Shown piece by piece: positions 28,245-38,954 of a stretch of 64,000 nucleotides of DNA (its first letter is position 1; each line of letters starts with the position of its first letter). Under the pieces are notes generated by a model that was not told the origin of the DNA, did not search any database, and was given only the letters and a program-made list of their open reading frames with translations. The stretch is from positions 496,001 through 560,000 of the forward strand of contig NZ_CP031123.2 of assembly GCF_002843235.3 (NCBI RefSeq), in the 5' to 3' direction. Origin of the DNA: Providencia huaxiensis. GTDB lineage: Bacteria > Pseudomonadota > Gammaproteobacteria > Enterobacterales > Enterobacteriaceae. The translations under genes and the position numbers were made by a program.

Positions 28245-31058
28245 ATGCAGAACGGCGTAATGAAGGACTGGCTGGATTCAAGCTTTCTGGCAGGCGCGAA
28301 CCAGACTTATATAGAACAGCTCTATGAAGATTATCTGACTGACCCTAACTCTGTCGATGCCGAGTGGAAAGCAATTTTTGAGCAACTTCCTGGTGCAGCA
28401 CTAGGCACTAGCGGTGAACAATTCCACTCCCAAGCGCGCGATTACTTCCGCCGCTTAGCAAAAGACTCTACACGTTATCACACCTCTGTTAGCGATCCAG
28501 CTATCGACGCAAAACAAGTTAAAGTTTTGCAATTAATCAATGCGTTCCGCTTCCGCGGGCACCAAAATGCGAATCTTGATCCGTTAGGTCTTTGGAAACG
28601 TGAATCTGTTCCAGATTTAGACCCAGCATTCCACAACCTGACGAAAGAAGACTTCAACGAAACCTTCAACGTGGGTTCATTTGCGATTGGCAAAGAAACC
28701 ATGAAGCTGAGTGAGCTATATGACCACCTGAAACGTATTTATTGCGGTTCTATTGGTGCAGAATATATGCATATCACGAATACAGAAGAAAAACGTTGGA
28801 TCCAACAGCGTCTTGAGTCTGTTGATGTTTCTAAAATTTTCTCAGTAGAAGAGAAAAAACGCTTCTTAGCTGAATTAACGGCAGCTGAAGGGCTTGAGCG
28901 TTACATCGGGGCTAAATTCCCAGGTGCAAAACGTTTCTCATTGGAAGGTGGTGATTCACTGATCCCAATGCTGAAAGATTTAATCCACCACGCAGGCAAG
29001 CAAGATACCCGTGAAGTTGTTTTGGGTATGGCTCACCGTGGTCGTTTAAACGTTCTAGTTAATATCTTAGGTAAAAAACCGGGCGAATTATTTGATGAGT
29101 TCGCGGGTAAACATAAAGACCACTCAAGCGCGGGTGATGTTAAATATCACCAAGGTTTCTCCTCTGACTTTGAAACCGCAGGCTCTCGTGTTCACTTAGC
29201 GCTAGCATTTAACCCGTCTCACCTTGAGATTGTTAGTCCAGTGGTTATCGGCTCAGTGCGCGCACGTCGTGACCGTCTGGATGAAGGCCGCAGCAACATG
29301 GTTCTGCCAATTACCATTCATGGTGACTCAGCAGTAACTGGCCAAGGTGTTGTACAAGAAACACTGAACATGTCTCAAGCTCGTGGTTATGAAGTTGGCG
29401 GTACGATGCGTATCGTGATTAACAACCAAATTGGTTTCACGACTTCAAATCCAAAAGATACACGTTCAACAGAATACTGCACAGATATCGTGAAGATGGT
29501 GCAGGCACCAATTTTCCACGTGAATGCGGATGACCCAGAAGCAGTGTCTTTCGTGACTCGTTTAGCGCTTGATTTCCGTAACACGTTCAAACGCGATGTT
29601 ATGATTGATTTAGTCTGTTATCGCCGCCATGGCCATAACGAAGCGGATGAGCCAAGTGCAACTCAGCCTGTGATGTACCAAAAAATCAAACAGCACCCAA
29701 CACCACGTAAAATTTATGCAGATCGTTTAATTGCAGAAAACGTATTAAGTGCTAATGATGTCACTGAAATGGTTAATCTGTATCGCGATGCGTTAGATGC
29801 AGGTAACTGTGTGGTTGAAGAGTACCGTGAAATGGGGCTGAACTCATATACATGGGCTCCATATTTAAACCATGAATGGGATGCATCCTATAAATCAACA
29901 GTTGATATTAAACGCTTAACGGATCTGGCTGTTAAAGTCAGCACTATCCCAGAAGGCGTGGTTGCGCAATCTCGTGTTGAGAAAATTTATACCGACCGTG
30001 CCGAAATGGCAAAAGGTGAGAAATTACTCGACTGGGGCGCGGCTGAAACTTTAGCATACGCAACGTTAGTTGATGAAGGTATTCCTGTGCGTTTGTCCGG
30101 TGAAGACGCAGGCCGTGGTACATTCTTCCACCGCCATGCAGTTATTCATAACCAAACAAATGGTTCAGTTTACGTTCCACTGCAAAATATCCATAACGGC
30201 CAAGGCGTCTTTAATGTTTGGGACTCTGTTCTGACTGAAAACGCGGTATTAGCATTCGAATATGGCTATGCCACTACTGAGCCTCGTGCACTGACTATTT
30301 GGGAAGCCCAATTTGGTGACTTTGCTAACTGTGCTCAAGTGGTTATCGACCAATTTATTAGCTCTGGTGAGCAAAAATGGGGTCGTATGTGTGGTCTGGT
30401 AATGCTACTGCCTCATGGTTATGAAGGTCAGGGGCCAGAGCACTCATCTGCACGTTTAGAACGTTACCTGCAACTGTGTGCTGACCAAAACATGCAAGTG
30501 TGTGTGCCGTCAACACCTGCTCAGGTTTATCACATGTTGCGTCGCCAAGCCTTACGTGGCATGCGCCGTCCTCTGATTGTGATGTCACCAAAATCTCTGC
30601 TACGTCACCCATTAGCGGTCTCTAGCATGGAAGAATTGGCAAACGGTACATTCGAGCCAGTTATCGGTGAAATAGATGATATCAATCCGAAAAATGTGAA
30701 ACGCGTCGTTATGTGTTCAGGTAAAGTCTATTACGATCTGTTAGAACAACGTCGTAAAAATGAACAAACTGACGTGGCTATCGTGCGTATCGAACAGTTA
30801 TATCCGTTCCCACACGAAGATATCCAAAAAGCGTTGGCGCAATTTACTGATGTAAAAGACTTTGTATGGTGTCAAGAAGAGCCATTAAACCAAGGTGCTT
30901 GGTATTGCAGTCAACATAACTTCCGTGAAGCTATCCCAACAGGGGCAACTTTACGTTATGCAGGTCGAGCTGCTTCTTCATCTCCAGCAGTTGGCTATAC
31001 GTCCGTACACCAGGAACAACAGAAAGCCCTGGTTAATGACGCTTTGAACATTGAATAA
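28245..31058 (+). CDS. sucA: 2-oxoglutarate dehydrogenase E1 component
   Basis: Thiamine-diphosphate enzyme of the 2-oxoglutarate dehydrogenase complex. 937 residues against 933 in E. coli; it begins MQNGVMKDWLDSSFLAGANQ, aligning with the E. coli start. Features include GMAHRGRLNVL, HGDSAVTGQGVVQE, the ThDP segment with NNQIGFTTSNP, and the C-terminal LLPHGYEGQGPEHSSAR. GGGATC upstream serves as a weak ribosome site. It precedes sucB by 14 bp. Confidence 0.97.
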   Translation: MQNGVMKDWLDSSFLAGANQTYIEQLYEDYLTDPNSVDAEWKAIFEQLPGAALGTSGEQFHSQARDYFRRLAKDSTRYHTSVSDPAIDAKQVKVLQLINAFRFRGHQNANLDPLGLWKRESVPDLDPAFHNLTKEDFNETFNVGSFAIGKETMKLSELYDHLKRIYCGSIGAEYMHITNTEEKRWIQQRLESVDVSKIFSVEEKKRFLAELTAAEGLERYIGAKFPGAKRFSLEGGDSLIPMLKDLIHHAGKQDTREVVLGMAHRGRLNVLVNILGKKPGELFDEFAGKHKDHSSAGDVKYHQGFSSDFETAGSRVHLALAFNPSHLEIVSPVVIGSVRARRDRLDEGRSNMVLPITIHGDSAVTGQGVVQETLNMSQARGYEVGGTMRIVINNQIGFTTSNPKDTRSTEYCTDIVKMVQAPIFHVNADDPEAVSFVTRLALDFRNTFKRDVMIDLVCYRRHGHNEADEPSATQPVMYQKIKQHPTPRKIYADRLIAENVLSANDVTEMVNLYRDALDAGNCVVEEYREMGLNSYTWAPYLNHEWDASYKSTVDIKRLTDLAVKVSTIPEGVVAQSRVEKIYTDRAEMAKGEKLLDWGAAETLAYATLVDEGIPVRLSGEDAGRGTFFHRHAVIHNQTNGSVYVPLQNIHNGQGVFNVWDSVLTENAVLAFEYGYATTEPRALTIWEAQFGDFANCAQVVIDQFISSGEQKWGRMCGLVMLLPHGYEGQGPEHSSARLERYLQLCADQNMQVCVPSTPAQVYHMLRRQALRGMRRPLIVMSPKSLLRHPLAVSSMEELANGTFEPVIGEIDDINPKNVKRVVMCSGKVYYDLLEQRRKNEQTDVAIVRIEQLYPFPHEDIQKALAQFTDVKDFVWCQEEPLNQGAWYCSQHNFREAIPTGATLRYAGRAASSSPAVGYTSVHQEQQKALVNDALNIE

Positions 31059-31072
31059 TTAAAGGATAGAAA

Positions 31073-32284
31073 ATGAGTAGCGTAGAAATTCTTGTTCCCG
31101 ATCTTCCTGAGTCCGTTGCAGATGCTACGGTTGCCACATGGCATAAAAAACCAGGTGACAGTGTTCAGCGTGACGAAGTACTGGTTGAGATCGAAACAGA
31201 TAAAGTCGTATTAGAAGTTCCTGCAAGTGAAGCTGGTGTATTAGAAGCTATCGTTGAAGATGAAGGTGCAACGGTATTGTCTAAGCAATTACTGGGTCGC
31301 ATTCGTTTAGGCGATAGCACAGGTATTCCTGCTGAAGTGAAAGAAGCACAAGAGTCAACACCTGCACAGCGTCAAACGGCAAGTTTAGAAACTGAAAGCA
31401 ATGATGCTCTGACCCCTGCGATCCGTCGTTTGATTGCAGAGCACGACTTAAATCCAGCTGACATCAAAGGTACGGGTGTTGGTGGTCGTTTAACGCGTGA
31501 AGATGTTGAAAAACATTTAGCTGCAAATAAATCTGCGGCACCTGCGGCGAAAGCCCCAGCGGCTCCACAAGCGCCTTTAGCACACCGTAGCGAAAAACGT
31601 GTTCCAATGACGCGTTTACGTAAACGTATTGCTGAGCGCCTGTTAGAAGCGAAAAACACGACCGCCATGTTGACGACCTTTAACGAAGTCAATATGCAAC
31701 CAATCAAAGACTTACGTAAACAATATGGCGAAGTATTCGAAAAACGTCATGGTGTTCGTTTAGGTTTTATGTCTTTCTATGTGAAAGCTGCGGTTGAAGC
31801 ACTGAAGCGCTACCCAGAAGTGAATGCTTCTATTGATGGCGATGATGTGGTTTACCATAACTATTTCGATATCAGTATTGCGGTTTCAACACCACGTGGT
31901 TTGGTAACACCAGTTCTGCGTGATGTCGATGCAATGAGCATGGCGGATATCGAGAAGAAAATTAAAGAACTGGCTGTTAAAGGTCGTGACGGTAAATTAA
32001 CTGTCGAAGACTTAAGTGGTGGTAACTTCACTATCACTAACGGTGGCGTATTTGGTTCTCTGATGTCTACACCTATCATTAACCCACCACAGAGCGCGAT
32101 TTTAGGCATGCATGCCATTAAAGACCGCCCTATGGCTGTAAATGGTAAGGTAGAGATTCTTCCTATGATGTATTTAGCACTGTCTTACGACCACCGTTTA
32201 ATCGATGGTAGTGAGTCAGTTGGCTTCTTAGTCGCTATCAAAGATATGCTGGAAGATCCAACTCGTTTACTGCTGGACGTATAG
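31073..32284 (+). CDS. sucB: dihydrolipoamide succinyltransferase (E2)
   Basis: Core of the 2-oxoglutarate dehydrogenase complex. The lipoyl domain (about 1-80) carries the lipoylated Lys in [15 protein letters not shown] peripheral-subunit-binding domain (about 110-150, [12 protein letters not shown]) and an Ala/Pro linker follow, then the catalytic domain with His and Asp in [12 protein letters not shown]. 403 residues against 405 in E. coli. Confidence 0.98.
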   Translation: MSSVEILVPDLPESVADATVATWHKKPGDSVQRDEVLVEIETDKVVLEVPASEAGVLEAIVEDEGATVLSKQLLGRIRLGDSTGIPAEVKEAQESTPAQRQTASLETESNDALTPAIRRLIAEHDLNPADIKGTGVGGRLTREDVEKHLAANKSAAPAAKAPAAPQAPLAHRSEKRVPMTRLRKRIAERLLEAKNTTAMLTTFNEVNMQPIKDLRKQYGEVFEKRHGVRLGFMSFYVKAAVEALKRYPEVNASIDGDDVVYHNYFDISIAVSTPRGLVTPVLRDVDAMSMADIEKKIKELAVKGRDGKLTVEDLSGGNFTITNGGVFGSLMSTPIINPPQSAILGMHAIKDRPMAVNGKVEILPMMYLALSYDHRLIDGSESVGFLVAIKDMLEDPTRLLLDV

Positions 32285-32416
32285 CAACATAACAGGGCAG
32301 GGTACAACTTGCCCGGTCTGAAGTAACCGATGCAACCCGTTCGCGGGTTGCTAAATCAGTAACAATTGCAGGAGGCGAATAAACGCCTCTTCAGACTCAA
32401 TTATGGATAGAACATC
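32285..32416 (+). other. sucB-sucC intercistronic hairpins
   Basis: Two hairpins are visible: GCAACCCG/CGGGTTGC (32332-32351) and GAGGCG/CGCCTC about 25 bp later. No T-run, so they probably tune mRNA stability or sucC translation rather than terminate. Function inferred. Confidence 0.45.
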
Positions 32417-33583
32417 ATGAATTTACACGAGTACCAGGCAAAACAGTTGTTTGCACGTTATGGGATGCCTGCACCGACAGGTTATGCCTGTTCATCAGTC
32501 GCTGAAACCGTCGATGCTGCTAAAAAAATTGGTGACGGCCCTTGGGTAATTAAATGCCAAGTTCACGCAGGTGGACGTGGTAAAGCTGGCGGCGTAAAAG
32601 TCACTAGTGATATCAACGAAGTGAAAGCATTTGCAGAACACTGGTTAGGTAAAAACTTAGTTACCTATCAAACAGATGCAAACGGCCAGCCTGTTAACCA
32701 AATTCTGGTTGAAACGGCAACTGATATCGCTAAAGAACTCTATTTAGGTGCGGTTGTAGACCGTAGTACTCGCCGCGTTGTATTCATGGCATCTACCGAA
32801 GGTGGCGTGGAAATCGAGAAAGTCGCAGAAGAGACTCCAGAGTTAATTCACAAAGCGATTATCGACCCACTGACTGGCCCAATGCCTTTCCAAGGCCGTG
32901 AGTTAGCATTTAAATTAGGCTTAACTGGCAAACAAGTTAGTCAATTCGCGAAAATTTTCATGGGTCTGGCTACATTATTCCTAGAACGCGATTTAGCATT
33001 AGCGGAAATCAACCCACTGGTTATCAGCACTGCGGGTGATTTAGTTTGCTTAGATGGTAAATTAGGTATCGATAGCAACGCGTTATATCGTCAACCAGAG
33101 ATCCGTGAACTACGTGATGAATCACAAGAAGATGCACGTGAAGCACAAGCCGCTCAGTGGGAACTGAACTACGTTGCGTTAGACGGCAACATCGGCTGTA
33201 TGGTTAACGGTGCGGGCCTTGCAATGGGTACTATGGATATCGTTAAGCTGCACGGTGGTGCACCGGCTAACTTCTTAGATGTTGGCGGCGGCGCGACAAA
33301 AGAGCGTGTAACTGAAGCATTTAAAATCATTCTTTCTGATGAAAACGTGAAAGCCGTTTTTGTTAACATCTTTGGTGGTATCGTTCGCTGCGACCTGATT
33401 GCAGACGGCATCATTGGTGCAGTAGAAGAAGTTGGCGTAAATGTACCAGTCGTTGTGCGTTTAGAAGGTAACAATGCAGAGTTAGGTGCTAAAAAACTGG
33501 CAGATAGCGGCTTGAATATTATCGCTGCAAACAGCCTGACTGATGCAGCTAAGAAAGCAGTAGCAGCAGCGGAGGCTAAATAA
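32417..33583 (+). CDS. sucC: succinyl-CoA synthetase beta subunit
   Basis: ADP-forming succinyl-CoA ligase, the substrate-level phosphorylation step of the TCA cycle. 388 residues as in E. coli, with the start [16 protein letters not shown], an ATP-grasp domain ([13 protein letters not shown]) and the C-terminal flavodoxin-like domain ([16 protein letters not shown]). The stop TAA and the sucD ATG share one base. Confidence 0.98.
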   Translation: MNLHEYQAKQLFARYGMPAPTGYACSSVAETVDAAKKIGDGPWVIKCQVHAGGRGKAGGVKVTSDINEVKAFAEHWLGKNLVTYQTDANGQPVNQILVETATDIAKELYLGAVVDRSTRRVVFMASTEGGVEIEKVAEETPELIHKAIIDPLTGPMPFQGRELAFKLGLTGKQVSQFAKIFMGLATLFLERDLALAEINPLVISTAGDLVCLDGKLGIDSNALYRQPEIRELRDESQEDAREAQAAQWELNYVALDGNIGCMVNGAGLAMGTMDIVKLHGGAPANFLDVGGGATKERVTEAFKIILSDENVKAVFVNIFGGIVRCDLIADGIIGAVEEVGVNVPVVVRLEGNNAELGAKKLADSGLNIIAANSLTDAAKKAVAAAEAK

Positions 33584-34455
33584 TGTCTATTTTAATCGAT
33601 AAAAACACCAAAGTAATTTGCCAAGGTTTCACTGGTGGCCAAGGTACATTCCACTCAGAACAAGCGATTGCTTATGGCACGCAAATGGTCGGTGGTGTGA
33701 CGCCAGGTAAAGGTGGCACTGTTCACTTAGGTCTGCCTGTATTTAACACTGTTCGTGAAGCTGTAGAAGCAACGGGCGCAACAGCCTCTGTTATCTATGT
33801 TCCAGCACCATTTTGTAAAGATTCTATTTTAGAAGCTATCGATGCTGGCATTAAGCTGATCATCACTATCACTGAAGGTATTCCAACTCTGGATATGCTG
33901 ACAGTTAAAGTGAAATTAGACGAAGCAGGCGTTCGTATGATTGGCCCTAACTGCCCTGGTGTTATCACGCCAGGTGAATGTAAGATTGGTATCCAACCTG
34001 GCCATATCCATATGCCAGGTAAAGTCGGTATCGTTTCACGTTCAGGTACGTTGACTTATGAAGCAGTTAAACAAACAACAGATGCAGGCTTAGGCCAATC
34101 GACTTGTGTAGGTATCGGTGGTGACCCAATTCCAGGTTCAAACTTCATTGATATCCTGAAGTTATTCCAAGCAGATCCACAAACTGAAGCTATCGTGATG
34201 ATCGGTGAAATCGGTGGTAACGCAGAAGAAGAAGCAGCTGAATATATTAAAAAGCATGTTACTAAGCCTGTTGTAGGCTATATCGCAGGTGTAACTGCAC
34301 CAAAAGGCAAACGTATGGGCCACGCAGGTGCAATCATCGCAGGCGGTAAAGGGACTGCTGATGAGAAATTTGCTGCACTAGAAGCTGCTGGCGTGAAAAC
34401 CGTTCGTAGCCTTGCAGACATCGGTGATGCAGTCAAATCTCTGCTGAATAAATAA
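33583..34455 (+). CDS. sucD: succinyl-CoA synthetase alpha subunit
   Basis: CoA-binding and phospho-His subunit of succinyl-CoA ligase. 290 residues, near the E. coli length (289). CoA-binding Rossmann region [16 protein letters not shown]; the phosphorylated His lies in [16 protein letters not shown] near residue 247. Overlaps sucC by one base; a strong terminator follows 35 bp after the stop. Confidence 0.98.
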   Translation: MSILIDKNTKVICQGFTGGQGTFHSEQAIAYGTQMVGGVTPGKGGTVHLGLPVFNTVREAVEATGATASVIYVPAPFCKDSILEAIDAGIKLIITITEGIPTLDMLTVKVKLDEAGVRMIGPNCPGVITPGECKIGIQPGHIHMPGKVGIVSRSGTLTYEAVKQTTDAGLGQSTCVGIGGDPIPGSNFIDILKLFQADPQTEAIVMIGEIGGNAEEEAAEYIKKHVTKPVVGYIAGVTAPKGKRMGHAGAIIAGGKGTADEKFAALEAAGVKTVRSLADIGDAVKSLLNK

Positions 34456-34490
34456 GTAATTCGCTAGGCAACTAGCAAGAGTAAGAGACG

Positions 34491-34523
34491 AAAGCCCGTG
34501 CTCATGTGAGCACGGGTTTTTTT
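34491..34523 (+). terminator. terminator after sucD
   Basis: CCCGTGCTC-atgt-GAGCACGGG is followed by seven T residues, a strong intrinsic terminator. In E. coli the corresponding 3' end yields the small RNA SdhX; whether the same happens here cannot be seen from this sequence alone. Confidence 0.9.
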
Positions 34524-35284
34524 ATGCCTTTTAAATATTTTTATAGGGTTATGCGGTTTTTTGAAATGTGTGTCTATACTTAAAAGTGCGTTCTATAGGC
34601 TTATATGAAGGAAAATTGATAATAAAAAGGCAATTTAGGTGAGCAGGGTAGTGCTAATAGCACTTTATGCAAAAAAAAGCGAAATTGCGGCATATCAATT
34701 TTATAATATTGACGGTAATTCAATTAAGCCAATATAACAGTTTAGTTGAGAAAACGGCTATATTAATAAAATTCATAATAAGTTTAAAATAAGATACTAT
34801 TACAAATTAAATATTCTTTTTTCGAGTCGTTAATTCAATGATTATATTTTTTGTTAATCTTTGGAAAAATTAAGAACATTTATATCATTATCAATAACAG
34901 CAATTTAACAAGTAAACAACCATTAATTGACTGACAGGTATAGCAATTAACAACAGGAAAAAAATTGACGCAAATCAATTCATTGCCTCTGGCTTTATTT
35001 GTTCAAATTGCTTAAATTGGTGCTCGATCAAATACTCGATTTTCTATTAAAGGGTATAATTATTGATGTAAATTCAGAATTCAAATCTGAGTCACGTAAA
35101 AGAAGTTTATTGTGTGTGAAGATAAGCGTACTATTATTATGGTAACGTTTGTTCTTTTAATTTTGTTAATTTTTTGTTGTTTTGAGGCATTTTTTGCTGG
35201 TAGTTAAGAGGCTTTCTAAGTATTTAAAACTGGAAGCTGGGTTGCCGCAAGTCGGTGTCTTCCTGCTAGGAGCAAGGAGTCAAG
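34524..35284. promoter_or_regulatory. sucD-cydA intergenic region with cyd control signals
   Basis: About 760 bp, very AT-rich, no gene recognised. In E. coli the mngR/mngAB genes lie near this place and are absent here. It contains an FNR-like site at 34965-34978 and a structured cydA leader. The long spacing to cydA is like the multi-promoter cyd region of E. coli, where ArcA and FNR act. Confidence 0.6.
34965..34978 (+). promoter_or_regulatory. FNR-like site upstream of cydA
   Basis: TTGACGCAAATCAA matches the FNR consensus TTGAT-N4-ATCAA in nine of ten defined positions. It lies about 310 bp upstream of cydA. FNR repression of cyd under strict anaerobiosis is known in E. coli. Confidence 0.6.
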
Positions 35285-36853
35285 ATGTTTGATATTGTCG
35301 AACTGTCACGATTACAGTTTGCCTTAACTGCGATGTATCACTTCCTGTTCGTACCATTAACGCTAGGTATGGCGTTTTTGCTTGCGATCATGGAAACGGT
35401 ATATGTACTGTCAGGCAAGCAAATTTATAAAGATATGACTAAGTTCTGGGGTAAGTTATTTGGTATTAACTTTGCTCTGGGTGTTGCAACGGGTCTGACC
35501 ATGGAGTTCCAATTCGGTACTAACTGGTCTTACTACGCGCACTATGTTGGAGATATCTTCGGTGCACCTCTTGCAATCGAAGGTCTGATGGCGTTCTTCT
35601 TAGAATCAACGTTTGTCGGTTTATTCTTCTTTGGTTGGGATCGTTTAAGCAAAAAACAACACCTAGCTGTAACATGGTTAGTTGCTTTAGGTTCTAACTT
35701 CTCTGCTTTGTGGATCTTGGTTGCGAACGGTTGGATGCAAAACCCAATCGCTGCTGATTTCAACTTCGAAACAATGCGTATGGAAATGGTTAGCTTCTCT
35801 GAGCTAGTCTTAAACCCAGTTGCGCAGGTTAAGTTCGTCCACACAGTTGCTGCGGGTTATTGTACCGGTGCAATGTTTGTCCTTGGTATTAGCTCTTACT
35901 ACCTGCTTAAAGGTCGTGATGTTGCTTTTGCTAAACGTTCTTTTGCTATTGCTGCAAGCTTTGGTATTGCTGCTGTTTTGTCTGTTATCGTTCTTGGTGA
36001 TGAATCAGGTTACGAAATGGGTGACGTTCAGAAAACCAAACTGGCTGCTGTTGAAGCAGAGTGGGAAACCCATGCTCCACCAGCTGCGTTTAACTTAATC
36101 GCTTGGCCGGATACTGAAAAGCAAGAAAATAAATTTGCTATCTCGATTCCTTGGGCGATGGGTATTATTGCAACCCGTTCAATCGATACGCCTGTATTAG
36201 GTCTGAAAGACTTAATGAAACAGCACGAAGTTCGTATTCGTAACGGTATGATTGCATACGGTCAGTTACAAGAGCTTCTTGCAGGTAATAAAGATCCTGA
36301 ACTGCGTTCGGCATTTGAAGTAAACAAAAAAGATCTCGGATATGGCCTTCTGTTAAAACAATATGCACCAAATGTTGTTGATGCAACTGAAGCTCAAATC
36401 CAAAAAGCAGTGAAAGATAGTATTCCTAACGTTGGGCCGCTGTTCTGGGCATTCCGTATCATGGTTGGTGTTGGCTTCCTATTACTGTTGATTATTGGCT
36501 GGGCATTCCTGTCAGTAGTTCGTAACCGTATTGGTCAAAATAAACTATTGCTGCGTATTGCACTATTCGGTATTCCACTACCATGGATTGCAATTGAATC
36601 AGGTTGGTTCGTTGCGGAGTATGGTCGTCAGCCATGGGCAATCGGTGAAGTGTTACCTGTTTCGGTTGCACACTCCAACTTGACGACTCATGACCTGATC
36701 TTCTCTATGGTATTGATCTGTGGTCTGTACACACTGTTCTTAATTGCTGAAATGTTCTTAATGTTCAAATTCGCTCGTAAAGGGCCAAGCAGCCTGAAAA
36801 CTGGCCGCTATCACTTTGAACAGAAAAACCCTTCTGCACACGACGTTCAGTAA
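35285..36853 (+). CDS. cydA: cytochrome bd-I ubiquinol oxidase subunit I
   Basis: Heme-bearing subunit of the high-affinity terminal oxidase in the inner membrane. 522 residues as in E. coli. Heme ligands are in [14 protein letters not shown] (His near 19) and [15 protein letters not shown] (His near 186). [19 protein letters not shown] is typical. The long Q-loop form is implied by the length. The ATG follows AAGGAG at a good distance. Confidence 0.98.
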   Translation: MFDIVELSRLQFALTAMYHFLFVPLTLGMAFLLAIMETVYVLSGKQIYKDMTKFWGKLFGINFALGVATGLTMEFQFGTNWSYYAHYVGDIFGAPLAIEGLMAFFLESTFVGLFFFGWDRLSKKQHLAVTWLVALGSNFSALWILVANGWMQNPIAADFNFETMRMEMVSFSELVLNPVAQVKFVHTVAAGYCTGAMFVLGISSYYLLKGRDVAFAKRSFAIAASFGIAAVLSVIVLGDESGYEMGDVQKTKLAAVEAEWETHAPPAAFNLIAWPDTEKQENKFAISIPWAMGIIATRSIDTPVLGLKDLMKQHEVRIRNGMIAYGQLQELLAGNKDPELRSAFEVNKKDLGYGLLLKQYAPNVVDATEAQIQKAVKDSIPNVGPLFWAFRIMVGVGFLLLLIIGWAFLSVVRNRIGQNKLLLRIALFGIPLPWIAIESGWFVAEYGRQPWAIGEVLPVSVAHSNLTTHDLIFSMVLICGLYTLFLIAEMFLMFKFARKGPSSLKTGRYHFEQKNPSAHDVQ

Positions 36854-36866
36854 ATAGGAGCCACTT

Positions 36867-38006
36867 ATGTTTGATTATGAAGTTCTTCGGTTTGTGTGGT
36901 GGATCCTTATCGGTGTATTACTGATTGGATTTGCTGTCACAGATGGCTTTGACATGGGCGTTGGCTTCTTATTACCTATTTTAGGTAAAACGGATACTGA
37001 ACGCCGTATCATGATTAACGCTGTTGCACCTCACTGGGATGGTAACCAAGTTTGGTTAATCACAGCTGGTGGTGCGATGTTTGCTGCCTGGCCACAGGTC
37101 TATGCTGCATCATTCTCCGGTTTCTATATCGCGATGATTTTAGTGCTAGCAGCATTGTTCTTCCGTCCGGTTGGTTTCGACTACCGTTCAAAACTGGAGA
37201 ACCAAAAATGGCGCAATATGTGGGACTGGGGTCTGTTCATCGGTGGTTTCGTTCCACCATTAGTTATCGGTGTTGCGTTTGGTAACCTGTTATTAGGTGT
37301 TCCACTGCAAATTGATAACCAACAGTATTTGACCTACACGGGTAACCTGTTTGGTCTGCTAAACCCATATGGTCTGTTGGCGGGTGTCGTTGGCTTAATG
37401 ATGATTGTTACCCAAGGTGCAACTTATCTGCAAATGCGTACCACTGGCGAACTGTACTTACGTGTGCGTAAAGCAACCTATATCTGTGCGTTAGTTACAT
37501 TGTTAGCGTTTGCGGGTGCAGGTGTTTGGTTAGTCATGGGCATTGATGGTTATGTTATCACTTCAACTATTGATACTCTGGCGGTGTCAAACCCACTGAA
37601 CAAAACAGTTGCAGTTGAATCAGGTGCTTGGTTGACTAATTTCAATACTTACCCAATCCTGTGGGCATTGCCTGCTCTGGGTGTAGGATTGCCGTTAATC
37701 ACAATGCTGTTTAGTAAAGCAGACAAAAATGGTTGGGCGTTTGTGAGTTCTTCATTAACTATCGCTTGTATCATTTTAACCTGTGGTGTAGCAATGTTCC
37801 CATTCATCATGCCTTCAAGCATCATGCCAAACGCAAGTTTGACCATGTGGGATGCAACATCTAGCCTGTTTACTCTGCAAGTGATGACTGTTGTTGCTAT
37901 TATCTTTGTACCAATCGTACTGGCATACACCGCATGGTGTTACTACAAAATGTTCGGTCGTTTGGACAAAAACTTCATCGAAGGCAACAAGCACTCACTG
38001 TATTAA
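36867..38006 (+). CDS. cydB: cytochrome bd-I ubiquinol oxidase subunit II
   Basis: Second large subunit of cytochrome bd-I, 379 residues as in E. coli, about eight or nine membrane helices. Conserved N-terminus MFDYEVLRFVWWILIGVLLI and the segment TDGFDMGVGFLLP are visible. 13 bp after cydA and 11 bp before cydX. Confidence 0.98.
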   Translation: MFDYEVLRFVWWILIGVLLIGFAVTDGFDMGVGFLLPILGKTDTERRIMINAVAPHWDGNQVWLITAGGAMFAAWPQVYAASFSGFYIAMILVLAALFFRPVGFDYRSKLENQKWRNMWDWGLFIGGFVPPLVIGVAFGNLLLGVPLQIDNQQYLTYTGNLFGLLNPYGLLAGVVGLMMIVTQGATYLQMRTTGELYLRVRKATYICALVTLLAFAGAGVWLVMGIDGYVITSTIDTLAVSNPLNKTVAVESGAWLTNFNTYPILWALPALGVGLPLITMLFSKADKNGWAFVSSSLTIACIILTCGVAMFPFIMPSSIMPNASLTMWDATSSLFTLQVMTVVAIIFVPIVLAYTAWCYYKMFGRLDKNFIEGNKHSLY

Positions 38007-38017
38007 GGAGCATAACT

Positions 38018-38131
38018 ATGTGGTATTTCGCCTGGATCCTCGGCACGCTGTTAGCTTGTAGTTTTGCAGTGATTGCAGCATTAGCGTTAGAGCACTCTGA
38101 AGACTCTAAAGCCGCTAAAGATGGTGAGTAA
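38018..38131 (+). CDS. cydX: CydX, small subunit of cytochrome bd-I
   Basis: 37 residues, the same as E. coli CydX, starting MWYFAWILGTLLACSFAVIA and ending in a charged tail (EHSEDSKAAKDGE). One membrane helix; needed for stable oxidase activity in E. coli. ATG at 38018 follows AAGGAG by seven bases. An in-frame extension into cydB is not supported. Confidence 0.95.
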   Translation: MWYFAWILGTLLACSFAVIAALALEHSEDSKAAKDGE

Positions 38132-38136
38132 TAAAA

Positions 38137-38424
38137 ATGCTGGTGGATAAAACCTATCAGCTATTGGATAAGGGGCCGATAAGGGCCCTTATCCTTATTT
38201 TAGCTTTAGTCACAGCAGGTGCAGTCATGTGGGATCCAACCCTATTTGCTGCTAAGACCAGTTCATTTCAAATATGGCAAGGGTTATTATTAATATGGGC
38301 AACGTGTACCGCGATGATTTTTGGTGTTGGTTTTAAACCCCAAAAAGTTATCTTTCGTGCAATTTTTCACCCATTACCTGCTGCCATCATTCTTATTTGG
38401 GGACTTTTTCAGGTCTTTAGATAA
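38137..38424 (+). CDS. ybgE: YbgE family cyd operon protein
   Basis: 95 residues, near E. coli YbgE (97), with about three hydrophobic segments and the family word AAKTSSFQIWQGLLLIWATC. It follows cydX by 5 bp, the standard operon place. Its role in cytochrome bd is not established. A terminator follows. Confidence 0.88.
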   Translation: MLVDKTYQLLDKGPIRALILILALVTAGAVMWDPTLFAAKTSSFQIWQGLLLIWATCTAMIFGVGFKPQKVIFRAIFHPLPAAIILIWGLFQVFR

Positions 38425-38435
38425 TTCTAATTGCT

Positions 38436-38467
38436 AATTATGGGTCAATGGACCCATAATTATTTTT
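38436..38467 (+). terminator. terminator after ybgE
   Basis: AATTATGGGTC/GACCCATAATT is followed by ATTTTT. It separates cydABX-ybgE from ybgC-tol. Confidence 0.85.
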
Positions 38468-38558
38468 GATATCTTTACTTTCAAAGTGATTCCAAACTGG
38501 CACTGTCTTGCGTATAGTGGCACCGTTAATTAATTTAACCTAAGACGGAGTGATTGTT

Positions 38559-38954
38559 ATGTTATTTCGCTGGCCTGTTCGCGTGTATTATGAAGATACA
38601 GATGCGGGCGGTGTTGTTTATCATGCACGCTATTTAGCCTTTTTTGAGCGAGCAAGAACCGAAATGCTGCGAAATAAAGGTATCAATCAACAAAGTATGC
38701 TTGCTGAGAACCTTGGCTTCGTTGTGCGAAGCATGACAATTGATTTTGTCAAAGGGGCGAAGCTGGATGACCTGCTGGAAGTTGAAACACAAATTATTGA
38801 AATGAAACGTGCTTCACTCACTTTTCAGCAAAGGTTAGTTGATTCACAAGGTAACCTGCTTTGTGGGGCAAATGCCCTTATTGCTTGTGTGGACACATCA
38901 AAAATGAAGCCGATTGCGCTTCCTAAGTCTATTGTCGCGGAGTTTAAACAGTGA
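38559..38954 (+). CDS. ybgC: acyl-CoA thioesterase YbgC (Tol-Pal associated)
   Basis: Hot-dog-fold thioesterase of the 4-hydroxybenzoyl-CoA thioesterase type, first gene of the tol-pal cluster. Catalytic Asp in [17 protein letters not shown] near residue 16. The C-terminus [15 protein letters not shown] matches E. coli. I chose ATG 38559 (131 residues), eight bases after GGAG; a GTG at 38550 overlaps that site, though it would give E. coli's 134 residues. Overlaps tolQ by four bases. Confidence 0.93.
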   Translation: MLFRWPVRVYYEDTDAGGVVYHARYLAFFERARTEMLRNKGINQQSMLAENLGFVVRSMTIDFVKGAKLDDLLEVETQIIEMKRASLTFQQRLVDSQGNLLCGANALIACVDTSKMKPIALPKSIVAEFKQ

